55,321 nucleotides of DNA, taken from Sulfurovum sp. UBA5198 (GTDB lineage Bacteria; Campylobacterota; Campylobacteria; Campylobacterales; Sulfurovaceae). Location of the stretch: contig DHVW01000004.1 of assembly GCA_002412865.1 (NCBI GenBank), positions 1 through 55,321 on the forward strand, given 5' to 3'. The notes beneath the pieces are model-generated. The model saw nothing but the letters and a program-made list of their open reading frames with translations. It was not told the origin of the DNA and searched no databases. Positions 48,836 through 55,321 of the stretch are shown piece by piece. The translations under genes were made by a program, and so were the position numbers. Each line of letters opens with the position of its first letter. Positions within the stretch are counted from its first letter, which is position 1.

Positions 48836-49459
48836 TTATATCGTCACATCTAATTCGCTAATGCAATCTTCAAACAAATATTTATGTTCCTCAGGTAACT
48901 CTTTATAAATAGCATATGCTAAATCTCTAATTTCCCATAGTGCAGCTTTATTGGTTCTAAGATGTAAAAAGTTTTGTAAACTTCTAGCATTTATAGTCCA
49001 AGTAAGTTCTGTTTTGTAACTCTCTGGTAAACAGTACTTAGCTATATCGTTACTTACATTTGATTGGAGTATCTTTTGTACGTTATCAAGTGCTTGTTTA
49101 CTAGCATTGTCCACCATCTCATTTCCAGTCATTACTAAGAACTTTTCATAGTCTATTGAGCCAGTTTCTTTGAGTTCTTTTAGTGTGTACCTAGTTGATT
49201 TCACACTAAGACTTGCCATTCTGTGCCTAGCTAACTCTTGCAATAAAGCTCTGCTAACTCCACTAATATAGAAGTTATATGAGATATGTTCAAGTGTACT
49301 AGCATGTTTAAATTTGTTCCCCACCCTATCTATTAGTGCTTTGTCATTATCTCCACATATACCGTCATTACTATCGCTTTTGTCTTGTGATTGCCAACAA
49401 GTTCTTATAGCTGTAGCACATATAGTTAATGGTGTGTTGTGTAGTAGTTCTACTTTCAT
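48836..49459 (-). CDS. thyX: FAD-dependent thymidylate synthase
   Basis: This encodes 207 residues. The ThyX motif RHRxxSxxxxSxRY is present as RHRMASLSVKSTRY. NARSLQNFLHLRTNKAALWEIR is the conserved C-terminal block. ThyX makes dTMP from dUMP using methylene-tetrahydrofolate and reduced flavin, in place of ThyA. It is divergent from the dGTPase-like gene, linking two dNTP-pool functions. Confidence 0.95.
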   Translation of the reverse strand: MKVELLHNTPLTICATAIRTCWQSQDKSDSNDGICGDNDKALIDRVGNKFKHASTLEHISYNFYISGVSRALLQELARHRMASLSVKSTRYTLKELKETGSIDYEKFLVMTGNEMVDNASKQALDNVQKILQSNVSNDIAKYCLPESYKTELTWTINARSLQNFLHLRTNKAALWEIRDLAYAIYKELPEEHKYLFEDCISELDVTI

Positions 49460-49521
49460 ACACTATCCTTGGGTTCTATTTTGTTATAATTATACCAAAC
49501 AAATTATAAGAGGTAATATAG

Positions 49522-50634
49522 ATGAATCCTGCAAATGCAAATATGCGTTTTTATAAATTTAAAGAAGACTTTAGAGATTCATTTGCTAGAGATAGAGATA
49601 GGGTATTGCACTCAAGCTCTTTTAGGCGTTTAGAATATAAAACACAAGTATTTCTCAATCATGAAGGGGATTATTTTCGTACACGATTAACGCATTCACT
49701 TGAAGTTAGCCAAATCGCAAGAACACTTGCGCGGTCACTTGGGCTTAATGAGACACTATGTGAGGCAATTGCCTTGTCACATGATTTGGGGCATACGCCA
49801 TTTGGACATATTGGTGGAGATACGCTTGATGAGCTACTAAAGGAAGATGGACATGAGTTTGGTTTTGAGCATAATTTTCAATCTTTTAGAGTTTTAACAA
49901 AGCTAGAGAAGAGATATGCTGGATTTGATGGATTAAATCTAACATTTGCTACTCTAGAGGGCGTACTAAAACATTCATATCCATACAAAAAAAACTTCTT
50001 ACATTCTATAGATGAGAGATTTGCACTTGACAAGCACCCATCTCTTGAGGCAATGGTCGTCGATAGAGCTGATGAGATAGCATATATCAGTCATGATATT
50101 GACGATGGAATTAAGTATGGTCTTATCTCATGGGACGATTTATTGGATTTAAAGCTTTGCAAACTAGTAAACGAAAAAGTTTCATTAGAAGGGATAGGTG
50201 TAGGTCATGAGCTTTATAGACATCGTTTTGTAGCTGAGTTAATAACTATTTTGGTATCAGAATTCATATCATTCTCAATAGATTGTGCCAGTTCATACGC
50301 TTCTAGCAAGCCCATGTGTGCAACTATCGATAGTTCGGTTAATCTTAAAATAGGATTTGCGAGCGAGCTTGAAACTGCAATAAAAGAGGTCAAAAAAAGA
50401 CTATATCAAAAACTTTATCGACATGAAAAAATAGTGAAAAAAATGTACTCAGGAAAACAGTGTGTTAAATCACTATATGAAGCGTTAAAAAGTGATAGTT
50501 ATCTTCTGCCAAATCACCAAAGAGTACTACTAGATGTTCGTCCAATTCATAGAGTTATTAGTGACTATATAGCTTCGATGACTGATAGATATGCGATGAA
50601 AAATTACCATGAGATATATGGATTTAATCTATGA
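49522..50634 (+). CDS. dgt: dGTPase-like HD-domain triphosphohydrolase
   Basis: This encodes 370 residues. The start FRDSFARDRDRVLHSSSFRRLEYKTQVF and YFRTRLTHSLEVSQIARTLAR are typical. The metal-binding HD pair is in LSHDLGHTPFGHIGG, with EHNFQS and DRADEIAYISHDIDDG following. Family members hydrolyse dNTPs to deoxynucleoside and triphosphate. This is the shorter, non-E. coli type. AAGAGG precedes the ATG. Confidence 0.9.
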   Translation: MNPANANMRFYKFKEDFRDSFARDRDRVLHSSSFRRLEYKTQVFLNHEGDYFRTRLTHSLEVSQIARTLARSLGLNETLCEAIALSHDLGHTPFGHIGGDTLDELLKEDGHEFGFEHNFQSFRVLTKLEKRYAGFDGLNLTFATLEGVLKHSYPYKKNFLHSIDERFALDKHPSLEAMVVDRADEIAYISHDIDDGIKYGLISWDDLLDLKLCKLVNEKVSLEGIGVGHELYRHRFVAELITILVSEFISFSIDCASSYASSKPMCATIDSSVNLKIGFASELETAIKEVKKRLYQKLYRHEKIVKKMYSGKQCVKSLYEALKSDSYLLPNHQRVLLDVRPIHRVISDYIASMTDRYAMKNYHEIYGFNL

Positions 50635-50700
50635 TACGGTAGTTGTAATAAATTTTAGATATAATTCGCGTAACAATACAATAAAAAATTAGGATATAGA

Positions 50701-52518
50701 ATGCAAAAGATAAAAAATATTGCCGTAATCGCTCACGTTGACCACGGCAAAACAACACTGGTTGACCAACTACTCCAACAAAGTGGTACTTACGCAGCAC
50801 ACCAAGAGGTAACTGAAAGAGCGATGGATAGTAATGACATCGAAAAAGAAAGAGGGATAACAATCCTTTCTAAAAATACAGCTATCACTTATGGTGACCA
50901 CAAGATTAACATTATAGATACTCCAGGACACGCCGATTTCGGTGGTGAAGTTGAGCGTGTTCTTAGAATGGTAGATAGTGTTCTTTTGCTAGTAGATGCA
51001 CAAGAGGGCGTTATGCCTCAAACTAAATTCGTACTTAAAAAAGCAATCGCCCTTGGTCTTGTGCCTATCGTTGTTATTAATAAAATAGACAAAGATGGAT
51101 CTGATCCTGATCGTGTTATGGATGAAGTTTTTGACCTTTTGGTAGCTCTAGATGCTAACGAAGCTCAGCTTGAATTCCCTGTAATATACGCAGCAGCTAG
51201 AGATGGCTATGCAAAGCATGAGATGAGTGATGAGAACAAAGACATGACTCCACTATTTGAAGCAATTTTAGAGCATGTTCCGTATCCAACTGGAGATGCA
51301 GAGAACCCAACTCAAGCTCAAGTATTTACACTTGATAATGATAACTTTGTAGGCCGTATAGGTATTACAAGAATATTTAATGGAATTGTGCGAAAAGGTG
51401 ATGAGTTTACGCTTGTGAAAGCTTGTGGTGCAAAATCAAAAAGTCGTATATCAAAACTAATCGGATTTAAAGGTCTTGAGAGACATGATATTATGGAGGC
51501 AGAAGCTGGAGATATCGTTGCAATCGCTGGTTTTAATGATATTGATGTTGGTGATAGTATTTGTGATAATGTTAATCCTGTTGCACTTGACCCTATGCAC
51601 ATCGAAGAGCCTACACTTTCGGTTGTATTCTCTGTAAATGATGGTCCACTAGCTGGAACAGAAGGCAAACATGTTACTTCAAACAAACTAAGAGAGAGAC
51701 TTGAAAAAGAGATGGAAACAAACATAGCTATGAAAATGGAACCTATGGGCGACGCTTCATATCAAGTATCTGGTCGTGGTGAGCTTCAAATAGGTATCTT
51801 GGCTGAAAATATGAGAAGAGAAGGTTATGAGTTTATGCTTGCTCGTCCTGAAGTTGTTATCAAGGTAGAGGATGGTGTGAAAATGGAGCCATTCGAGCAT
51901 CTTGTTGTTGATGTTCCTGAAACATTTCAAGGCGTTGCGATAGAAAAACTAGGCAAAAGAAAAGCAGAGATGACATCACTGATTCCTATGCCTGATGGTA
52001 CAGTAAGAATAGAGTTTGAAATACCAGCTCGTGGACTTATTGGCTTTAGAAATGAATTTTTGACTGATACAAAAGGTGAAGGAATTATGAATCACTCATA
52101 CCTTGAGTATCGTGCATATAGTGGTAGTGTTGAGAGCAGAACTCCAGGTGCATTAGTTTCAATGGACGATGGTGTTGCTGTTGCATTCTCACTATTTAAT
52201 CTACAAGCTAGAGGAACACTATTTGTTTCTCCACAAGAAAAAGTATACTCAGGTATGGTTATCGGAGAGAGTGCAAGACCAGGTGATCTTGATGTTAATC
52301 CACTTAAAGGTAAACAACTTTCAAATATGAGAACAAGTGGTGCCGATGAAGCTATCAAACTAGTTGTACCTAGAAAAGTCACACTAGAATCAGCTATGGA
52401 ATGGATCGAAGATGATGAGCTAGTAGAGGTTACACCTCTTAATATTCGTATTCGTAAGAAATCACTTGATGAGAATGTTAGAAAGAAAATGGCAAGAGAT
52501 AAAAAGAATTCAAACTAA
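50701..52518 (+). CDS. typA: Ribosome-associated translational GTPase TypA/BipA
   Basis: This encodes 605 residues. GTPase motifs: AHVDHGKTTL (G1), RGITI (G2), DTPGHADFGGE (G3) and NKIDKDG (G4). EF-G-like domains III and V and the unique C-terminal domain (ARGLIGFRNEFLTDTKGEGIMNH) follow. It assists 50S assembly and stress adaptation. GGATATAGA precedes the ATG. It is followed by purM at 17 nt. Confidence 0.96.
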   Translation: MQKIKNIAVIAHVDHGKTTLVDQLLQQSGTYAAHQEVTERAMDSNDIEKERGITILSKNTAITYGDHKINIIDTPGHADFGGEVERVLRMVDSVLLLVDAQEGVMPQTKFVLKKAIALGLVPIVVINKIDKDGSDPDRVMDEVFDLLVALDANEAQLEFPVIYAAARDGYAKHEMSDENKDMTPLFEAILEHVPYPTGDAENPTQAQVFTLDNDNFVGRIGITRIFNGIVRKGDEFTLVKACGAKSKSRISKLIGFKGLERHDIMEAEAGDIVAIAGFNDIDVGDSICDNVNPVALDPMHIEEPTLSVVFSVNDGPLAGTEGKHVTSNKLRERLEKEMETNIAMKMEPMGDASYQVSGRGELQIGILAENMRREGYEFMLARPEVVIKVEDGVKMEPFEHLVVDVPETFQGVAIEKLGKRKAEMTSLIPMPDGTVRIEFEIPARGLIGFRNEFLTDTKGEGIMNHSYLEYRAYSGSVESRTPGALVSMDDGVAVAFSLFNLQARGTLFVSPQEKVYSGMVIGESARPGDLDVNPLKGKQLSNMRTSGADEAIKLVVPRKVTLESAMEWIEDDELVEVTPLNIRIRKKSLDENVRKKMARDKKNSN

Positions 52519-52535
52519 TTATCAAGGGAGCAGTG

Positions 52536-53531
52536 ATGGCAACAATTTCATATAAAGATGCGGGCGTAGATATAGACGCTGGAAATGCCTTTGTAGAGGC
52601 AATAAAAAGTGATGTAAAATCTACTTTTGATAGTAATGTCATAGGTGGCATTGGGTCATTTGCTGGAGCATACGCATTGCCTGCTGGATATAAAGAGCCT
52701 GTGATACTCTCAGCTACTGATGGTGTTGGCACAAAACTGAAACTTGCAATCGAGAGTAAAAAACTAGACACGGTTGGTATCGATTTGGTTGCCATGTGTG
52801 TTAATGATCTTATCTGTAATTTTGGTACTCCTATGTTCTTTTTGGATTACTATGCTACTGGAAAGCTAATCCCTGCGGATGCACAGGCCGTAGTATCTGG
52901 TATCGCTGCTGGATGTCGTGAGGCTGAGTGTGCATTGGTTGGTGGTGAAACCGCTGAAATGCCTAGCATGTATCATAATGATGACTTTGATTTAGCTGGT
53001 TTTGCAGTTGGTATAGCTGAACGAAGTGAGATGGATACAATTAGTAATGTAAAAGAGGGGCAGGTATTAATAGCAATGCCAAGCTCAGGCGTGCATTCAA
53101 ACGGATATTCACTAGTTAGAAAAATATTCTTTGAGACATTAGGCATGAGCTTAAATGATGATTTTGATGGAAAACCTCTTATAGATACTCTGCTTGAGCC
53201 AACTAGAATATACATAAAGCTATTTAAAGAGCATAAATCACGCATTAAAGCATTAGCACACATTACGGGTGGCGGCATAGTAGAAAACCTTCCTAGGGTG
53301 CTTCCAGAAGGCATAAAAGCCATTGTAAATAAAAGCACGATTAGAACACTTCCAATATTTGACTTTATGGGAAAATATGTTAGCGAAGAGGAGATGTACC
53401 GCACATTCAATATGGGTGTTGGTATGATATGGGTAGTGGATGCAGTAGATGCTGAGGCTATAATATCATCAACTGATGGCTACATAATAGGTGCTTTAGC
53501 AAGTGGAAACAAAGAAGTTGAGCTAATTTAG
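52536..53531 (+). CDS. purM: Phosphoribosylformylglycinamidine cyclo-ligase (AIR synthetase)
   Basis: This encodes 331 residues from ATG 52536; GGGAG lies 5 nt upstream, which excludes GTG 52533. It starts YKDAGVDIDAGNAFVEAIK. LSATDGVGTKLKLAIE, DLVAMCVNDLICNFGTPMFFLDYYATG and LVGGETAEMP are the ATP- and substrate-binding blocks, and HITGGGIVENLPRVLPEG is also conserved. It performs step five of purine synthesis. Confidence 0.96.
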   Translation: MATISYKDAGVDIDAGNAFVEAIKSDVKSTFDSNVIGGIGSFAGAYALPAGYKEPVILSATDGVGTKLKLAIESKKLDTVGIDLVAMCVNDLICNFGTPMFFLDYYATGKLIPADAQAVVSGIAAGCREAECALVGGETAEMPSMYHNDDFDLAGFAVGIAERSEMDTISNVKEGQVLIAMPSSGVHSNGYSLVRKIFFETLGMSLNDDFDGKPLIDTLLEPTRIYIKLFKEHKSRIKALAHITGGGIVENLPRVLPEGIKAIVNKSTIRTLPIFDFMGKYVSEEEMYRTFNMGVGMIWVVDAVDAEAIISSTDGYIIGALASGNKEVELI

Positions 53532-53540
53532 CCCATCTAC

Positions 53541-53569
53541 TTGACATCTAATACAATTTAGGCTATAAT
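53541..53569 (+). promoter_or_regulatory. Sigma-70 promoter of the tRNA operon
   Basis: TTGACA (53541-53546) and TATAAT (53564-53569) are 17 nt apart, a full consensus promoter. The first tRNA starts 17 nt downstream. The strength fits a stable-RNA operon. Confidence 0.88.
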
Positions 53570-53586
53570 CTCATTCCATTTTATAA

Positions 53587-53663
53587 CGGAGTGTAGCGCA
53601 GTCTGGTAGCGCACCTGGTTTGGGACCAGGGGGTCGAAGGTTCGAGTCCTTTCACTCCGACCA
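53587..53663 (+). tRNA. tRNA-Pro (TGG)
   Basis: Acceptor CGGAGTG pairs with CACTCCG, with discriminator A and encoded CCA. The anticodon stem-loop CCTGGTTTGGGACCAGG gives anticodon TGG. T-loop TTCGAGT. First of five tRNAs in the operon. Confidence 0.96.
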
Positions 53664-53691
53664 CAATTTGTTAGTAATAATTGTTACCTAT

Positions 53692-53768
53692 GGTGGGCGT
53701 AGCTCAGTTGGTAGAGCACTAGTTTGTGGTGCTGGTGGCCGCGGGTTCGAGCCCCGTCGCCCACCCCA
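53692..53768 (+). tRNA. tRNA-His (GTG)
   Basis: Acceptor GTGGGCG pairs with CGCCCAC. The extra G at -1 (53692) faces C73, which is the histidine tRNA identity element. Anticodon loop TTGTGGT, anticodon GTG. CCA encoded. Confidence 0.96.
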
Positions 53769-53784
53769 TAAAAAAACAATAAGA

Positions 53785-53860
53785 GCGCTAGTGGCTCAAT
53801 GGATAGAGCATCAGACTTCGGATCTGAGGGTTAGAGGTTCGAGTCCTCTCTGGCGTACCA
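53785..53860 (+). tRNA. tRNA-Arg (TCG)
   Basis: Acceptor GCGCTAG pairs with CTGGCGT using two G-U pairs. Anticodon loop CTTCGGA, anticodon TCG. D-stem GCTC/GAGC, T-loop TTCGAGT, discriminator A, CCA encoded. An unmodified U34 would read the CGN box. Confidence 0.93.
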
Positions 53861-53879
53861 CTAGCCAAAATTATTTCGT

Positions 53880-53956
53880 GCGCTTGTAGCTCAGCTGGAT
53901 AGAGCACTCGCCTTCTAAGCGAGCGGTCTCAGGTTCGAATCCTGACGGGCGTACCA
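53880..53956 (+). tRNA. tRNA-Arg (TCT)
   Basis: Acceptor GCGCTTG pairs with CGGGCGT through G-U pairs. Anticodon stem-loop CTCGC-CTTCTAA-GCGAG, anticodon TCT, reads AGA and AGG. T-loop TTCGAAT, CCA encoded. Confidence 0.94.
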
Positions 53957-54036
53957 CGAGTTTTTGATATATCAAAAACAAACAGTAATTAAAGTTTTAT
54001 CTAAGAATAAAACGATACAATTACAACCTACTTTGT

Positions 54037-54121
54037 GCGGATATGGTGAAATTGGTAGACACGCCAGACTTAGGATCTGGTGCCGCGAGGCATGGGAGTT
54101 CGAGTCTCTTTATCCGCACCA
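54037..54121 (+). tRNA. tRNA-Leu (TAG)
   Basis: Acceptor GCGGATA pairs with TATCCGC. Anticodon stem-loop CCAGA-CTTAGGA-TCTGG, anticodon TAG. Class II variable arm TGCC-GCGA-GGCA. Discriminator A, CCA encoded. Last intact tRNA of the operon. Confidence 0.95.
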
Positions 54122-54247
54122 CCAACTACTTTTATACAATACAACACAATCTAAATAACTTAACACAAACCCCTAAACTAATTCATATTATATAATACAG
54201 TCGAATATTTTAAAGGTACTTTTTTAAAAAAGTTAACATAACTCAAA

Positions 54248-54337
54248 AGGCATATAGTTGGTAGATACAACTTCTAAGAACTTCTCGTAAGAAATATTTT
54301 TCTAAGCTCAAGACTTCAGTCTCGGGTTTTTATGCCT
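54248..54337 (+). pseudogene. Degenerate tRNA-Leu-like element
   Basis: AGGCATA (54248-54254) pairs perfectly with TATGCCT (54331-54337), a 7-bp acceptor-like stem closing 90 nt. Two nt later GTTG-GTAGATA-CAAC forms a D-arm resembling the TTGGTAGACAC of the tRNA-Leu 130 nt upstream. TTCT-CGTA-AGAA matches the size of its variable arm, and GACTTCAGTCTC resembles its T-arm TTCGAGTCTC with one base lost. The anticodon arm is disrupted and no CCA follows; ATTTTTCTATT follows instead. It may be a decayed tRNA-Leu duplicate or an expressed small RNA. Confidence 0.4.
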
Positions 54338-54390
54338 ATTTTTCTATTATTGCCATCCTTTTTTTATAATTATTATTGTTATCAATGAAT

Positions 54391-54426
54391 CGTCATTGTG
54401 AGGAGGCAGAGCCGACGAACAATCCA
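54391..54426. repeat. REP-like palindrome (CGTCATTGTG...ACAATCCA)
   Basis: CGTCATTGTGAGG at one end and CGAACAATCCA at the other can pair through ATTGT/ACAAT, with AGGCAGAGCC in the loop. This matches a form of dispersed palindrome (CGTCATTGCGAGG...GCAATCC) seen in many bacteria. It is the better of two in the gap after the tRNA operon. Confidence 0.5.
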
Positions 54427-54444
54427 TAAAGAGTGGTTACCGCT

Positions 54445-54473
54445 CGTCATTCAGTGCTTTGGGATTATATCCA
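54445..54473. repeat. REP-like fragment (CGTCATTCAG...TATATCCA)
   Basis: It begins CGTCATTCAG and ends GGGATTATATCCA, the same frame of CGTCA...TCCA as the elements at 8591, 9247 and 54391 but with little internal pairing. It is probably a decayed copy. Confidence 0.35.
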
Positions 54474-54636
54474 TACACACAAAATACTTAGGGCTGAAAA
54501 TCTAACTACACTTAAATAGTACATATGAAGGAGGAAATTTATCTGGATTTTAGAGAATTATATTATATATTTGAGATAATATAATGATAGTATTTTTAAT
54601 TCTGATATGTTCTCACTAGAGATAGAGGAATATTCC

Positions 54637-55173
54637 TTATCTCTCTATCTTTTGTATCTTACCTACCTGTGCATCCACACCAGCCATAAGCCCAACTTCA
54701 TCAAATACAAATGTAATAGAATCACTCTCTAGGCTAAGTGTACTCAAATCTCTAGTTGCCCCCCATATAGCAGCATTTGCGGTGACACCAACGCCACCTT
54801 CCCATCCAGTGCTAGCTAAAAAGTTATCATAAGCACGCTGTGATATGAATGCTATAAGAACACTTTTTTGTTGTAAACCAATTTGAAGACCTAGCGAACC
54901 AGTCGTAGTGCTATAGTATCCTTGGTTTGCACCACCACTTCGCAAAACACCCTCTCCGTATTCACCACCAACCCAAAATCCACCTTTTAGGACAACAGGA
55001 AATATCACATAGCCTTTTACCTTGCTCAGGAAATCTTGCCCACCATCCACAGTCGCATAAAATTTGGTTATTGCAGCGTCAGCCTCAGCATTAATTACTG
55101 TGGCGTCTTTTGCTGATAATGTAGCAGTTGAAAGTGAAATTAGTATAGCAGATAAAAAAAATAATTTTTTCAT
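54637..55173 (-). CDS. Secreted YSC84 (SYLF-domain) protein
   Basis: This encodes 178 residues with a signal peptide of about 21 residues (MKKLFFLSAILISLSTATLSA). The SYLF/YSC84 domain covers the rest: AKGYVIFP-type block as KVKGYVIFPVVLKGGFWVGGEYGEGVL, then GSLGLQIGLQQKSVLIAF and the C-terminal LSLESDSITFVFDEVGLMAGV. Eukaryotic members bind phosphoinositides; the bacterial secreted forms are uncharacterised and may bind lipid. The remaining 148 nt to the window end contain no supported gene. Confidence 0.85.
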   Translation of the reverse strand: MKKLFFLSAILISLSTATLSAKDATVINAEADAAITKFYATVDGGQDFLSKVKGYVIFPVVLKGGFWVGGEYGEGVLRSGGANQGYYSTTTGSLGLQIGLQQKSVLIAFISQRAYDNFLASTGWEGGVGVTANAAIWGATRDLSTLSLESDSITFVFDEVGLMAGVDAQVGKIQKIER

Positions 55174-55321
55174 AATATATGTCCTTTTAATTGTTTATGT
55201 ACAGTATCTTAGCACAATATTTATAATTATTCAATTTTCCCTTATATATGTAAGTGTTTTGTGCTTTTTAAACCAAAATATTAGCCTCCTTAATCTTTTT
55301 CTCAATTTCCCTCAAAAAACC

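Larger units (their letters stand above)
54338..54636. other. Non-coding gap between the tRNA region and the YSC84 gene
   Basis: This stretch holds the two REP-like palindromes and a near-perfect 27-nt palindrome around 54618-54644 (AGAGATA...AGGAATATTCCT...TATCTCT) that overlaps the end of the convergent YSC84 gene and may act in termination. A 19-codon open frame with a good GGAGG-like context (54525-54584) is too short to support. I see no gene. Confidence 0.6.

Noticed and set aside
53620..54158. Open frames of 89 and 64 codons across the tRNA operon
   Set aside because: They read through intact tRNA genes with full cloverleaf features and are artefacts.
54525..54584. Short open frame of 19 codons (MKEEIYLDFRELYYIFEII) after the REP-like elements
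   Set aside because: Too short, no family resemblance, and no clear promoter; the GGAGG overlaps its own first codons.
1..55321. CRISPR arrays, insertion sequences, prophage or integrase genes
   Set aside because: I found no regularly spaced direct repeats, transposase or integrase genes in the window.

Overview
The window is an AT-rich stretch of a chromosome from a member of the Campylobacterota (the former Epsilonproteobacteria), probably a free-living Sulfurimonas- or Sulfurovum-like organism. Several features support the phylum: the gene order tig-clpP-def; a spc operon with no rpmD and with secY followed directly by map and infA (no adk); small secreted DUF1104 proteins; an N-glycosylation pair PglF/PglB; a DUF5644-like protein; a DUF6394-like protein next to a K+ channel; a 141-residue ExbB; and ThyX. 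The phylum call is firm. The genus is a guess.

Positions 1-3800 are an accessory island. It holds the end of one and all of a second paralogous protein with a polymorphic-toxin type 44 (Ntox44-like) domain. Small membrane or lipoprotein genes that could encode immunity proteins sit between and after them. The island ends with a toxin-type metallopeptidase cut off just after its HEMTH motif, joined out of frame to the RTX tail of a type I secreted protein. It reads as the eroded 3' end of a secreted-toxin locus with tandem cassettes.

Positions 3800-8560 hold def-clpP-tig, a lipoprotein and the divergent hemH. Positions 8590-15260 are mixed. A class III Fic adenylyltransferase lies between two palindromic repeats, followed by modE. 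Next is a cluster of secreted EF-hand/DUF1104 proteins around a two-component system, ending in a calcium-repeat outer-membrane protein. SixA and a group III truncated haemoglobin close the region. Positions 15337-19044 are the molybdate operon modA-(porin)-modB-modC with candidate ModE sites upstream. VanZ-like, PglF, PglB and GltX genes follow.

Positions 24985-34646 carry DoxX, ExbB-ExbD-TonB, PPK2, a DUF5644-like protein, the DUF6394-like/K+ channel pair, a Cys-motif membrane protein, a Fet4-like permease, tRNA-Ser, the SRP RNA with an unusual structured leader, pirin and an AAA ATPase. Positions 34710-48761 are one long run of S10, spc and alpha operons: 26 ribosomal protein genes (including the short rpmJ), secY, map, infA and rpoA. 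ThyX, a dGTPase-like protein, TypA and PurM follow. A five-tRNA operon then comes with a near-consensus promoter, followed by a degenerate tRNA-Leu-like element and a secreted YSC84 protein.

The most original observation is a short structured intergenic repeat: two hairpins flanking a conserved core. Three copies lie at 4929-4990 (minus), 23486-23547 and 32492-32554. Each is co-oriented with the next gene downstream (clpP, gltX and the SRP RNA gene). The hairpin stems differ in sequence between copies but still pair. A weaker relative may precede infA.
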